The notes: generated by a model not told the origin, from the letters alone. 64,000 nucleotides of DNA from DASUPK01 sp963843085 (GCA_963843085.1 CAWJJG010000010.1:310001-374000); one strand, 5' to 3'. Counted from the stretch's first letter, positions 40,051-49,033 are shown. Translations and numbers: made by a program.

Positions 40051-41150
40051 GCTCTCTCCTCCAGTGCCTCTTCCGCCTCGACGGCGGGGGCGTAGTAAAG
40101 GGGGACACACCAGTGGTTCTGGGAGACCCAGTCGGTGTTGGGCAGCTCATCGCCGGTGCCCATGATCCGGTGGCAGGGATCCTCGTAGACCTTGCCGGTC
40201 GATCGCTCGATCTCCTCGAAGACGATGTACTTGTAGAGGCCCGAGGTCATGCCCTCGGGGAGCTCCAGCCGCGACGCGTAGGCCGGGTCGAGCTCGCTGC
40301 TCGCCACCTCGTTCTTGCGGGCGACGATCTCCTCGAGCCGCTCGGTCTGCACGAGGCCGATGGCCGCGGCGAACTCGCTCATCCGCAGGTTGAGCCCCTC
40401 GACCCGGTGATCGGGCTTGCCATAGTTGCGGAAGAGCCGGGCGTGCTCGACCAGCTCCTCCCGGCCGGAGACGAGCATGCCGCCCTCGCCGGTGGAGATC
40501 GTCTTGGTCGCGTAGAAGGAGTAGGCGCCGGCGTCGCCCCAGGAGCCCGGCCGCTTGCCGTTCCAGGTGGCGCCGTGGGCGTGGGCGCAGTCCTCGAGCA
40601 GGAAGATGTCGTTGGCGCGGCAGTATTCGGCGATTCGCTCGACGTCGAAGGCGATGTGCCCGCCGATGTGGACGATCACCGCGGCCTTCGGCCTGTGCTG
40701 CTCGGCCTTGCGCTCGAAGTCCTCGAACGACATGCAGAGGTCCTCGCGGCTGCAGTCGACGAAGACGGGCTCCCCGCCTGAGTGGATGATCGACAGCGGA
40801 GTCGCCATGAAGGTGTTGGAGGGGCAGAGGACCTTCTCGCCCTTCACGCCGGCGAAGTCGAGGGCCGCCAGCGCCGCGCCCGTCCAGCCGCCGGTGGCCG
40901 CCGACCCCAGGCCGTGCAGCTCCGACCAGGCTGACTCGAAGCGCTCGGTCAGCTCGCCCTCCGACCAGCGCTCGGAGAGCACGATTCCGTCCCAGAGCTC
41001 ATGCAGCCGGGGCAGATCTCGGCGATCGAAACCGATCGCGAATTGGGTGTGGTCGGCGGGGGTCAGGGAGTCGGGTGATGCGTCGGTAGAGGGAACCGCG
41101 AACTTCGCAGCGGCAGGATAGTCAGTCAGGCGGAGCGATGGATCCGCAAT
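40047..41150 (-). CDS. DegT/DnrJ/EryC1/StrS-family sugar aminotransferase
   Basis: A PLP-dependent aminotransferase acting on nucleotide keto-sugars. Seen are FLLEDCAHAHGATWNGK with the PLP-contacting Asp and GAYSFYATKTISTGEGGMLV with the PLP lysine. GTG at 40982 would give only 311 residues and drop the N-terminal helix that families of this type have. The frame stays open upstream and encodes FDRRDLPRLHELWDGIVLSE, as expected. The only plausible start is ATT 41150 (ATT-GCG-GAT), giving 367 residues, the normal family length. A non-AUG start is therefore inferred. It overlaps the epimerase gene (GTGA). Confidence 0.78.
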   Translation of the reverse strand: MADPSLRLTDYPAAAKFAVPSTDASPDSLTPADHTQFAIGFDRRDLPRLHELWDGIVLSERWSEGELTERFESAWSELHGLGSAATGGWTGAALAALDFAGVKGEKVLCPSNTFMATPLSIIHSGGEPVFVDCSREDLCMSFEDFERKAEQHRPKAAVIVHIGGHIAFDVERIAEYCRANDIFLLEDCAHAHGATWNGKRPGSWGDAGAYSFYATKTISTGEGGMLVSGREELVEHARLFRNYGKPDHRVEGLNLRMSEFAAAIGLVQTERLEEIVARKNEVASSELDPAYASRLELPEGMTSGLYKYIVFEEIERSTGKVYEDPCHRIMGTGDELPNTDWVSQNHWCVPLYYAPAVEAEEALEERA

Positions 41151-41168
41151 AACCCCGGATGTCCGGTC

Positions 41169-41762
41169 TTATCGGGGCGGGGATTGGGCCTTGAGCTCGG
41201 CCAGATCCGCCTCGATCTCGCTCAGGAAGGGGGTTTCCGGGCTGAGATCGTGAAGATCCTCGACATCCTCCGTCCACAGCTCCAGGCGCTCCTGCAGGGT
41301 CGTGCCGAGCCGTTCGCCGCAGGCGGGACGGTCCTCCGGCGCGACCTTGAGCCAGTCGCGCATGTTCGCCACCCGATCCGCCGCGTAGATGGTCACCGAG
41401 TCGCTGCCCGAATCGAGGATGCCGCGGCGGAGCGACCGTTTGCGGGCTCCATAGCCCTCGATCCCCGGATCCTCGCTCAGGCAGTCGACGAGGGAGGCGA
41501 CGCCCGGGCCGAAGCGCTCCCGGATCTCGTCCAGATTGACGTCGGTCTTCTCAACCACGTCATGCAGGTATGCGGCGGCGATCAGTGGGCCGTCGTAGCC
41601 GGCCTCGGAGAGCAGCTGGGCGACCGCGATCGGGTGCTGGACGAACTGCTCGCCGGTCTGCTTGCGGTACTGGCCGAGGTGAACCCGCCGCGCGAAGCGG
41701 AGGGCGGAGGCGGCCAGATCCGAGTCCGTCCTTGGTTCGGGTCTGGTGGACACTTCAGCCAT
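41169..41762 (-). CDS. RelA/SpoT-type HD hydrolase (small alarmone hydrolase-like)
   Basis: A 197-residue single HD domain resembling the (p)ppGpp hydrolase domain of SpoT or MESH1: RRVHLGQYRKQTGEQFVQHP, AAYLHDVVEKTDV with the HD pair, ERFGPGVASLVDCLSED, and IYAADRVANMRDWL. No synthetase, TGS or ACT domain is present. It may hydrolyse ppGpp or act on another nucleotide such as NADPH. ATG 41762; a longer frame from TTG 41831 is less likely because it overlaps the divergent region. Confidence 0.8.
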   Translation of the reverse strand: MAEVSTRPEPRTDSDLAASALRFARRVHLGQYRKQTGEQFVQHPIAVAQLLSEAGYDGPLIAAAYLHDVVEKTDVNLDEIRERFGPGVASLVDCLSEDPGIEGYGARKRSLRRGILDSGSDSVTIYAADRVANMRDWLKVAPEDRPACGERLGTTLQERLELWTEDVEDLHDLSPETPFLSEIEADLAELKAQSPPR

Positions 41763-41902
41763 CAAGCGAAACGCTAACGGCGCGACTGGGGTTTCTCCAA
41801 TTTGCGATTGCCGGATTTCCGCAAATTCCAAGGAATTGGGCCGACAGTTCCTTCACATGACGGAATTCGCCGCAACCGCAATTTCGGCGAAGGCGCCTGA
41901 CC

Positions 41903-41908
41903 TAGAAT
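41903..41908 (+). promoter_or_regulatory. -10 element TAGAAT before the small membrane-protein gene
   Basis: Eight nt before GTG 41917, which I therefore take as the start rather than ATG 41857. Confidence 0.45.
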
Positions 41909-41916
41909 CGGCTGCG

Positions 41917-42273
41917 GTGCTGCAGAACATCCGGAACATCGCGATCATCCTGGCGCTCGCGGCCGGCGTCGACTTCCTGCCCGGGGGCGGCAACGCCGCC
42001 GCCGCGGTCCTGACGGCGTTGACGATGATCTTCCTCGCCGCGATCGCATGGCTGCTCTACCGCGTCTACAACGAGCAGCAGCTCACGCTCGCGAGCCTCT
42101 CCGATGCGCGCAAGGCCGGGCTGTTCGGCGCCGTCGGCGGGATCGCGCTTCTCACCGTCGCTTACGACGACTTCCAGTCGTGGCAGGGGGGCATCGTTCT
42201 CTGGATCGCGCTGATGGCCGCCTGCATCGGCGCGATCTTCATGATCTGGCGCTCGGCGACGACCTTTTCCTGA
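41917..42273 (+). CDS. Small four-span membrane protein (118 aa)
   Basis: A 118-residue hydrophobic protein with four membrane helices (AIILALAAGVDFLPGGG; LTALTMIFLAAIAWLLY; GLFGAVGGIALLTVAY; IVLWIALMAACIGAIFMIW). No family is recognised. The start is GTG 41917, 8 nt after TAGAAT; ATG 41857 would add 20 residues. It stands alone, divergent from the HD hydrolase gene. Confidence 0.6.
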   Translation: MLQNIRNIAIILALAAGVDFLPGGGNAAAAVLTALTMIFLAAIAWLLYRVYNEQQLTLASLSDARKAGLFGAVGGIALLTVAYDDFQSWQGGIVLWIALMAACIGAIFMIWRSATTFS

Positions 42274-42324
42274 TCCTTCACTGATCCGCCCGCCTCGGCG
42301 CTAATCGCGTTACGCGCGCCGGCC

Positions 42325-42330
42325 TAGCTT
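42325..42330 (+). promoter_or_regulatory. -10 element TAGCTT, leaderless promoter of the TadE operon
   Basis: Six nt before ATG 42337, the first gene of the TadE/TadE/fusion operon. Confidence 0.55.
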
Positions 42331-42336
42331 CGGCCC

Positions 42337-42687
42337 ATGGGGCAGAGATGCGAGATCGGCCGTGGCCAGCGCGGGCAGGCATCCGTGGAGCTGGTCGCGC
42401 TGCTGCCGGCCCTCGCGGTCTGCGTGGTGGTCGCGGCGCAGTCCGTGGTGGTGGGATGGGCGCTCTGGTCGGCGGGCAACGCCGCCCGCGCCGGGGCACG
42501 GGCGCGCGAGGTCGGCTCCGACGCCGAGGCCGCCGCGCGCCATGCCCTGCCCGGGGCCCTCCGGACGGGAGCGGGCATCCGCACGAGCGACGGGGTCCGA
42601 GTGAGGGTCCGGGTCCCCGCGATCGTGCCCGGCCTGTCGCTCCCGACCGTGACGGCTGCGTCGACGCTCGGTGCGGATGAGCCCTAG
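42337..42687 (+). CDS. TadE-like pseudopilin/surface protein (first)
   Basis: A 116-residue protein with a short basic N terminus and the TadE-type helix GQASVELVALLPALAVCVVV (about residues 13-32), including the conserved Glu five residues from the cleavage-like Gly. The remainder is a small exported beta domain. TadE proteins are minor pseudopilins of Tad/Flp pili; no Tad ATPase or Flp pilin gene lies in the window. It overlaps the next, paralogous gene by 11 nt. Confidence 0.7.
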   Translation: MGQRCEIGRGQRGQASVELVALLPALAVCVVVAAQSVVVGWALWSAGNAARAGARAREVGSDAEAAARHALPGALRTGAGIRTSDGVRVRVRVPAIVPGLSLPTVTAASTLGADEP

Positions 42688-43024
42688 CCGCCGGTCGGGT
42701 CAGGCTTCGGTCGAGCTGCTGGCGGCGCTGCCGGCCCTGGCCCTCGCGGCCGCGATCGGGCTTCAGCTGCTGCTCGTCGGGTACTCGCTGTCGATCGCCG
42801 ACGGGGCGGCGGAGGCAGGGGCGCTCGCCGGGACGGCGGGCAACGACGCCAGGCGAGCGGCGGTGGAGGCGCTCCCCGGGTGGGCCCGCGGGCGTGCGCG
42901 CGTGAAGGCCGCCGGTGGCAAGGTCACCGTGGTGCTGAGCCCGCCCGCGCCGATCGCCGCCGTGGGCGACGCGCTCGCCGTCACCTCCGAGGCCTGGTCA
43001 AGGCCGGGAGGCGAGGACGGTTGA
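42677..43024 (+). CDS. TadE-like pseudopilin/surface protein (second)
   Basis: A 115-residue paralogue of the preceding gene: SGQASVELLAALPALALAAA is the TadE-type helix with the conserved Glu, followed by a small exported domain (RVKAAGGKVTVVLSPPAP). ATG 42677 is inside the end of the first gene, and its stop overlaps the TTG of the following fusion gene, so all three are coupled. GTG 42671 is an alternative start. Confidence 0.7.
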   Translation: MSPSRRSGQASVELLAALPALALAAAIGLQLLLVGYSLSIADGAAEAGALAGTAGNDARRAAVEALPGWARGRARVKAAGGKVTVVLSPPAPIAAVGDALAVTSEAWSRPGGEDG

Positions 43025-44973
43025 CGGCGCCGACCATCGTCGTCGGCGGAGCCGATCGCGAGGCGAGCCGGGGCCTGGCGGCCGCGGTCGCCGTCGAGGC
43101 GGCCTTCCTGACCGGCGCCGGAACGCTTCTGGCCGAGGCTGGGGGGCGGCGGCGGGGTCCCACGCTGCTGGCCTCCTCCGGGTCCCGCGAGGTCGAGGCG
43201 AGTCTGCGCTCCTCGGGGCGGGATGCTTCCGCCCGCGGGCACCTATGCCACCTGGCCGTCGAGCACGAGGTCGCGATCGATGAGCTTCCCCCTGCCGTCG
43301 ACGCCTCGGGCGCCGAGCTCGTCGTCGTTCACCTGCCGGGGCGCCTCTGGGTGCCCACCCTCGAGACCGACGGGCTCGCGACTGTCGGCGGATGCCTGCT
43401 CGTCACGCTGCCGGCCGAGCGATCGCTGGCGGCCTTGACGGTGGATGAGCTTGGACGCCGTCGTTTGCCGTGCCGTGTGGTCACGCGGGCACCGGGGCAG
43501 CTGGCGGCTCGGCGGGCGCTCGCCGGGGCGCGGCCCGGCGGCTGGGTCTCCGAGATGGCCGCGGGGATCACGCGGCGCCTTCTCGGGCTGGGCCGCGCAG
43601 CCCCCTCGCCGCAGCGGAGCCGGGGCCAGGCGCTGCCGGCGCTGCTCGGCGCCGGCCTCATCCTGATCCTGGCGGCCTTCGCCCTGGCGGCGATCGGCGG
43701 GGCGGCCACCGGAAAGGGGCGGGCGCAGAGGGCCGCGGACCTGGCGTCGCTCTCCGCCGTCCGCAGCATGCGCGACGACACCCCGAGGCTGCTGGCGCCG
43801 GAGCGGCTTCCCGGCGGGGCGCCCAACCCCCGTCATCTCTCGAGGACGGAGTTCCTCGCGCGAGCCCGCCGAGCCGCCCTGGCCGCGGCGAGCCGCAACA
43901 AGGTCGACCCATCCCGGCTTCGCGTCGCCTTCCCGGATGCGGACGCCTACCCGCCGCTGCAGGCACGGGCGACCGTGACCGCCACGATCGACCCGGGCCG
44001 GCTTCCGGGTGGAGACCGTCTCGGCCCGCGTGCGCCCATCAGGGTGGTGGCGACCGCGGTCGCCGAGGCGTCCGCCCCCGTCTCATCATGGACCGGCATG
44101 CCGTCCCAGGCCGAGGGCGGGGGGTACTCGGGGCCGCTGGTCTACCGGGATGGCGAGGGGATGCGCCCTGACGTGGCCGCCGCCTACGACCGGATGGCGT
44201 CCGCCGCCCGTCGTGCCGGGCTCGACCTGCTGGTCGTCTCCGGGTTTCGCTCCGACGCGGAACAGGCCCGGCTGTTCGCGCAGCACCCGGATCCCCGCTG
44301 GGTGGCTCCGCCGGGCCACTCCCTCCACCGCTGCGCGACCGAGCTCGACCTCGGGCCGTCTTCGGCGTATGGCTGGCTTCTCGCCCACGCGCCGAAGTTC
44401 GGGTTCCTGCGCCGCTATGGGTGGGAGGCCTGGCATTTCGGCTACGTGGCCGGCCCGCCGCCCTGCTCGGAGGCGGGCAATGCCGTCGGTCCGGCGGGAG
44501 CGCCGGGTGAGGAGGACGGGCTGGCGCGGAGCTCGGGGGTGCCGAGCTTCGTCCCGGGCCCGTTTCGCGCTCCGCTGCTGCGCTCGGCGGCGCGTTGGAA
44601 CCTGTCGCCCGGGTTGCTCGCTGCGCAACTGATGGCCGAGTCGGGGTTCAACCCGCGCGCGGTCTCGCCGGCAGGGGCACTCGGGATCGCCCAGTTCATG
44701 CCCGGCACGGCCCATTCCTACGGGCTTCGCGATCCCTTCGACCCGGTCGCCGCGATCGACGCCCAGGCGCATCTGATGTCGGATCTCCTGAGGCAGTTCC
44801 GTTCGGTGCCGCTGGCGCTGGCCGCCTACAACGCGGGCGCGGGCGCGGTGGCCGCGTGTCACTGCGTCCCGCCCTATCCGGAGACGCGTGCCTACGTCGC
44901 GAGGATCCTGACCCTGGCGGGCGGGGCCGGGGTGCTGCTCGCCCCGCCCTTGGAGGTGCGGCTGGTGTCGTGA
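43021..44973 (+). CDS. TadG-like anchor + M15 (VanY-type) carboxypeptidase + SLT transglycosylase fusion
   Basis: A 650-residue multidomain protein. Residues 1-185 form an alpha/beta region I cannot name. Residues 200-345 begin SRGQALPALLGAGLILILAAF, a TadG-like membrane helix with an exported domain. Residues 365-475 are an M15B D,D-carboxypeptidase: His436, Asp443 and WHFGY at 471-475. Residues 515-632 are a soluble-lytic-transglycosylase domain with catalytic Glu540 (MAESGFNP), GIAQFMPGTA and AAYNAGAG. Two peptidoglycan-cutting domains on a Tad-type anchor suggest wall opening for pilus assembly. TTG 43021 overlaps the previous stop. The combination is unusual. Confidence 0.8.
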   Translation: MTAPTIVVGGADREASRGLAAAVAVEAAFLTGAGTLLAEAGGRRRGPTLLASSGSREVEASLRSSGRDASARGHLCHLAVEHEVAIDELPPAVDASGAELVVVHLPGRLWVPTLETDGLATVGGCLLVTLPAERSLAALTVDELGRRRLPCRVVTRAPGQLAARRALAGARPGGWVSEMAAGITRRLLGLGRAAPSPQRSRGQALPALLGAGLILILAAFALAAIGGAATGKGRAQRAADLASLSAVRSMRDDTPRLLAPERLPGGAPNPRHLSRTEFLARARRAALAAASRNKVDPSRLRVAFPDADAYPPLQARATVTATIDPGRLPGGDRLGPRAPIRVVATAVAEASAPVSSWTGMPSQAEGGGYSGPLVYRDGEGMRPDVAAAYDRMASAARRAGLDLLVVSGFRSDAEQARLFAQHPDPRWVAPPGHSLHRCATELDLGPSSAYGWLLAHAPKFGFLRRYGWEAWHFGYVAGPPPCSEAGNAVGPAGAPGEEDGLARSSGVPSFVPGPFRAPLLRSAARWNLSPGLLAAQLMAESGFNPRAVSPAGALGIAQFMPGTAHSYGLRDPFDPVAAIDAQAHLMSDLLRQFRSVPLALAAYNAGAGAVAACHCVPPYPETRAYVARILTLAGGAGVLLAPPLEVRLVS

Positions 44974-45038
44974 GCCGCTTTCGCACTTCCGCCCTCCGGG
45001 CGGCTACCCGGTTGAAGCGGGTTGGCGCGTCCGCCATC

Positions 45039-45977
45039 ATGACGCCCGAGCAGATGCCGGCGAGAATTGGAATCAGCGCGGCCGACCGCCGCCGGGCGCT
45101 TGACTTCGCGGCGACGTTGGCGGGCTGCGATGAGCGCGCTGCGCTCTCAGACGCGTTCAGGGACTTGCCCGGCTTCGTCGGCAGCGAGTCGGTGACCTTC
45201 GGTGAGGTTCGGGCCCCCAGCGATCCGGCCGGATCGTTGATCATGAGGGCCGAGTGCAGCGATCCGACCATCTATGACGCACAGATGATGGAGGCGATGA
45301 GCCGGCTCTGGAGACAACAGCCCGTGATCGCCCACCAGCTCCGCCACCCGACCTCGCACCCGGTCAAGATCTCGGACCTGATCGGGGCGGCCGAGTGGCG
45401 GCGCACCGAGCTGCGCAATGACGGCTACCTGCGGGTCGGCCTGGTCCATGAGATGGCGGTCCATTTCTCGTGGGAGCCGGGCGGTTGGTCCTGTGCCGCC
45501 CTGCACCGCTCCGGCAGCGACTTCTCCGAGCGCGAGCGGGCGCTGCTGGCCATGGTGGCGCCCCATCTCGAGGCGGCCCGCGACCGGGTCGCCCTTCATG
45601 AGCGCCTTCTCGCCCGAATCGACCGTCTCGAGCTGCCCGGCTACGGCGAGCCCGGTCCGGATGATGTTCGCGACGCGCTGCGGTGGTTCCACCGGCCGTC
45701 ACTGTTGGCTCGCAGCCCGCTTGGATCCGGTGACGATCCGCGGGCACGGGCGGAATCGGTACGTCTGCTGCTGGTCAACGCCGTCGCCCACGCCTTCGGC
45801 ACCTCATCGGAAGAGCTGCTCCTGCGAACCGTGATCGAACGCGGCTACCTGGAGCCCGGAACGAGCCACGAGCAGGTCGCCCACGAGCTCTACCTCAGCC
45901 GCAGCTCCTACTTCCGCCGCCTGCGCCGGGCGAGCGAACAACTCGTGTCCTGGATGCTCGGACCCGACGGCCCCTGA
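45039..45977 (+). CDS. GAF-like/HTH transcriptional regulator
   Basis: A 312-residue protein. Residues about 20-180 resemble the GAF-like sensory domain of actinobacterial LuxR-type regulators (DYLRVGLVHEM-like segment, DFSERERALLAMVAPHLEAA). The C-terminal 70 residues hold a helix-turn-helix (HEQVAHELYLSRSSYFRRLR) rather than a canonical LuxR domain. It should bind DNA in response to an unknown ligand. ATG 45039 is chosen; a GTG near 44969 in the same frame would overlap the fusion gene. It could regulate the Tad-like operon before it. Confidence 0.6.
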   Translation: MTPEQMPARIGISAADRRRALDFAATLAGCDERAALSDAFRDLPGFVGSESVTFGEVRAPSDPAGSLIMRAECSDPTIYDAQMMEAMSRLWRQQPVIAHQLRHPTSHPVKISDLIGAAEWRRTELRNDGYLRVGLVHEMAVHFSWEPGGWSCAALHRSGSDFSERERALLAMVAPHLEAARDRVALHERLLARIDRLELPGYGEPGPDDVRDALRWFHRPSLLARSPLGSGDDPRARAESVRLLLVNAVAHAFGTSSEELLLRTVIERGYLEPGTSHEQVAHELYLSRSSYFRRLRRASEQLVSWMLGPDGP

Positions 45978-46169
45978 CCGGTCGGGCCGCGAGGTTGGCA
46001 CTAGGCCGGTACTGACAAGCCGCGCGAGAGGTCCAATCATCGCTGCGATCTCGATCCGAAAGGACCGTCGATGCGCCCCGTCAGCCGACGCCGCAGCCAG
46101 ACAGCGTCGCGCCAAGCAGCTGACAAAGCGCTCGACGACGACCGCGAAGGTGGAGGGAAGGAGAGGCGG

Positions 46170-46523
46170 ATGGGCCTGATCGACAAGGTGAGCAAGGCCG
46201 CCGAGGGACTGGCGGCCCAGGGGGCCGGGCCAAGCACGGCGGACGCCGCGGCCGAGGTGCGCGTGCCCGTCTCGCGGGCAACCTGCCCCGCCTGTGGCGC
46301 CGCCAGCGTCCACGTCGCCCCGCCGGGGTTCCTGCGCTGGAACACCGGCGACGACGTGGTCGGCGTGGGCAACGACGTCTTCCTGCGGACGTCAAGCGTC
46401 GTCACCGCCTCGCCGGCCGCGGCCCTGATCTGCGCCGCGTGCGGCTGGTTCGAGTTCTACGTCCAGGACCCCGCCCAGCTCGCCGCCGTCGCCGCCAGCT
46501 GGCCCCGGCTGGAAGCCGAATGA
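46170..46523 (+). CDS. Zinc-ribbon-like small protein (117 aa)
   Basis: A 117-residue protein with two CxxC pairs, ATCPACGAAS (about residue 32) and LICAACGWFEFY (about residue 90), likely a zinc ribbon. The N terminus is a short amphipathic helix (GLIDKVSKAAEGLAAQG). AAGGAG lies just before ATG 46170, preferred over the in-frame ATG 46071. Its stop overlaps the ATG of the secreted-protein gene (ATGA). Function unknown. Confidence 0.65.
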   Translation: MGLIDKVSKAAEGLAAQGAGPSTADAAAEVRVPVSRATCPACGAASVHVAPPGFLRWNTGDDVVGVGNDVFLRTSSVVTASPAAALICAACGWFEFYVQDPAQLAAVAASWPRLEAE

Positions 46524-47650
46524 GCCCGAGGCTGCCCCTGGCGTGCGCGTTGGCGCTGGTGCTGGGCGCCTTCGCGGTTCCCGACGCCCGGGCGGAGATG
46601 GGGTGCGCGGAGGGGCAGAACATCGACGTGGTGCCGTCGACCACGCTCGACCCTGACGACGCGAGTCTCAACGAAATGAGCCAGATCCTCTTCTGCACCG
46701 ACGACACGCCCAACACCGAAACTGCGATCGCCAGCGTCGTCCCGGACTCAGATCCCGATTTCTCCGATCCCGGCTGGGCATACACCTTTGATCCCCATGA
46801 GGTCTCCGTCAACCCGGGCTTCGTGCCCGGTCAGATGCGATATGACGTCCTCGTCGCCTCGCACTACAACACCGTCGGCAGTCCCGCCGCCGACTCGGTC
46901 AACGTGACGGTGACGTTCACGGCATTCGCACCGAGCGACCCCGGGATCGAGAACTTCGCCCACACGGGCTCCATCGTGCCCGGCGAGCTCGGAACCTACT
47001 CGTTCGACTTGGTCAACGAGGGACCGCTCGATCCGCACGAGCACACCTTCGGGCTGCAGGTGCTCGATCCCGCTGCGCAGATCGAAGCAGCGCCCGCAGC
47101 CTGCGCCTCCCCGACCGCCGGCACGATCTCCTGCGCCGCTGACAGCCTGTCGCCCGGCGCTGTTCACCACTTCTCGTTCACGGTCCGCAACGGCACCGCC
47201 AGCGCCGATGCGTACGCGCACTTCGATGCCCCTTGGTCATCCGAACCCGACGAGGAGGACGGGGGCCACCCCAACTTCGTGCAACTCCAGCTCGCGCTCG
47301 CGCCGCAAGCACCGCCGTCTCCCGGATCGGGCCAGACCCCGCCCGTCCCCGCCCAGCCCAAGGCGCTCACAGTGACGCTCCCCAAGCACTTGTTCGCCCG
47401 GGCGCTCAAGAAGGGCTGGCCGATCAGGGTCGAGGCCCTGTCGGCTGGGAAGCTCAAGCTGGTCCTCAAGGTCGGCTCCGTCACGATCGCCACCGGCACC
47501 GGAACGGCCAGGGCCGGCGAGGTCGCCACCATCAGGTTGAAGGCGACCAAATCCGCGGCCAAGCATCTCCGGGGCTATGCGCATAGGCACGCGCGGTTGA
47601 CGATCATCGAGGGCAAGACACGGGCTACGCGTGGACTGACGTTGCATTAG
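46520..47650 (+). CDS. Secreted protein of unknown function (376 aa)
   Basis: A 376-residue exported protein with a clear signal peptide (PLACALALVLGAFAVPDARA). The body is beta-rich with paired Cys (MGCAEGQN..LFCTDD; AACASP..TISCAAD) and a DUF11-like or CARDB-like segment. A Pro-rich linker leads to a basic C-terminal domain (KLKLVLKVGSVTIATGTG; AAKHLRGYAHRHARLTI) of a kind seen at the ends of secreted Solirubrobacterales proteins. Probably a surface protein. It is coupled to the zinc-ribbon gene by an ATGA overlap. Confidence 0.6.
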   Translation: MSPRLPLACALALVLGAFAVPDARAEMGCAEGQNIDVVPSTTLDPDDASLNEMSQILFCTDDTPNTETAIASVVPDSDPDFSDPGWAYTFDPHEVSVNPGFVPGQMRYDVLVASHYNTVGSPAADSVNVTVTFTAFAPSDPGIENFAHTGSIVPGELGTYSFDLVNEGPLDPHEHTFGLQVLDPAAQIEAAPAACASPTAGTISCAADSLSPGAVHHFSFTVRNGTASADAYAHFDAPWSSEPDEEDGGHPNFVQLQLALAPQAPPSPGSGQTPPVPAQPKALTVTLPKHLFARALKKGWPIRVEALSAGKLKLVLKVGSVTIATGTGTARAGEVATIRLKATKSAAKHLRGYAHRHARLTIIEGKTRATRGLTLH

Positions 47651-47697
47651 CCGCGATCGCGGCCGAGGCGGCCAGATCGGCCGACCCTCGCCCGTTG

Positions 47698-49026
47698 CTA
47701 GAGGGCCGCCGGATTCGGTTTGGAAACCGCGATTTCGCCAACCACCTCGGTGCTGTTCCCCGAGTACCGGTAGATGTCGAACACCCCGGCCGTCGGGTTC
47801 CCGTGCACGTCCATGTCGATCGGCCCGGAGGCGCCGACGTAGTCGATGTCCCTCCCGTCCTCCAGCGCCTTGATGGCGGCCGGAAGCTGCTGCCAGCTGA
47901 ACTTATCGCCGCCCGGAGCCGTGATGTCGATCAGGTGATCCGCCATCTGCTGCCCGTCGGTCGACCCTGCGGCCACCGCAGCGAGGTAGCAGAGCACCGT
48001 CGCGTCGAACTCCTGCGCGGCGAACGGCGCCGGCTTGATGCCGCGCGGCTCGCTCGAGCTGAAGTCCTGGACGAACGCTGACGAGGCGTCCGCGCCATCG
48101 GGAATGCCGGGGGCCAAGGCGCGCATTCCGTCGATCGCGCCCGCCCCGACCTCGGTCGGGAGGGCTGGGGAGACGAGCCGGTCGCTGCCCCAGGCGATGC
48201 CCGGATCCCAGCCGGCGCTCGAGGTCAGGGCCGGGGCCAGGCGGGAGAAGCCGGCGGGGCCATCGATCAGCAGGATCGCGTTCGGGTTGCCGGAGACGAT
48301 CTGCTCAGCCTGGTCCGAATAGCTCGGGGCGAGCGGCGGGAGGACCGTCGGCCCGCCGATCGTGCCGTCCTTGTCCTGCCAGTCCTTGACGAAGTCATCG
48401 CCGATCGAGCTGCCGTAGGGGTCATCCGCAGCGGCGACGCTGACGCTCTTCCCACGGGCTCCCCCGAGGCCGCGCTCGATCGCATCGGAGAGCGCGACCC
48501 CCTCCAGGGACTCGGGCAGAGCGGTGCTGTTGACCAGGTCGTGATCGCTCAGATCGACCACGTCCGCGCCAGCGGGCACGGGGGTGATCTCGAGGGTCTT
48601 GGCCGGGATGACGACTTTCTCCGCCGCGGGTGCCACGGCGTCGGCCGACCAGGGACCGGTGAGACAGCTCGCCCGGTCGCCGCCGACGAGGGTTCTCGCC
48701 GATTCCGTCGCGCTCACCGCGTCCGGTCCCTCGTCCCGCGAGATCGCCCGGACGGTGTGGTCGGCGCCGGATTCCCGGATCGCCTGCTTGATCTGATCGA
48801 CGGCGAGGGCAGACGCCTTCTGGCCGGACTGCCCGAGCGATTCCGAGGCGCCGCTGAGCGGAAGGGAGTTCCCGATCACCAGGTTGAGCTCCTTGGGGCC
48901 GGGCCCGTTGCCGCCGCCACCGCCGCCTCCGCAGGCGGTGAGGGCGAGGACCAGCACCAGGACGGTGCCCGCCGCGGCCATTCGCTGGGTGTCGGATCGC
49001 CCTCTCAGTGACACATTCATAGCCAC
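47698..49026 (-). CDS. Orphan periplasmic-binding-type lipoprotein (Peripla_BP_6-like)
   Basis: A 442-residue lipoprotein with signal and lipobox (VLALTACGGGG) and a type-I periplasmic-binding fold like branched-chain amino-acid binding proteins (LVIGNSLPLSGASESLGQ at the mature N terminus). No permease or ATPase genes are nearby, so it serves a distant ABC transporter or signals. GTG 49026 lies 7 nt after TACCGT, which overlaps the -10 of the divergent MaoC gene. It is convergent with the secreted-protein gene; 47651-47697 holds only GC-rich inverted repeats. Confidence 0.75.
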   Translation of the reverse strand: MAMNVSLRGRSDTQRMAAAGTVLVLVLALTACGGGGGGGNGPGPKELNLVIGNSLPLSGASESLGQSGQKASALAVDQIKQAIRESGADHTVRAISRDEGPDAVSATESARTLVGGDRASCLTGPWSADAVAPAAEKVVIPAKTLEITPVPAGADVVDLSDHDLVNSTALPESLEGVALSDAIERGLGGARGKSVSVAAADDPYGSSIGDDFVKDWQDKDGTIGGPTVLPPLAPSYSDQAEQIVSGNPNAILLIDGPAGFSRLAPALTSSAGWDPGIAWGSDRLVSPALPTEVGAGAIDGMRALAPGIPDGADASSAFVQDFSSSEPRGIKPAPFAAQEFDATVLCYLAAVAAGSTDGQQMADHLIDITAPGGDKFSWQQLPAAIKALEDGRDIDYVGASGPIDMDVHGNPTAGVFDIYRYSGNSTEVVGEIAVSKPNPAAL

Positions 49027-49033
49027 TGGGCGA

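Noticed and set aside
41763..41831. Longer start (TTG 41831) for the HD hydrolase
   Set aside because: The extra residues lack conservation-like character and have no ribosome-binding site; ATG 41762 begins just before the usual N terminus.
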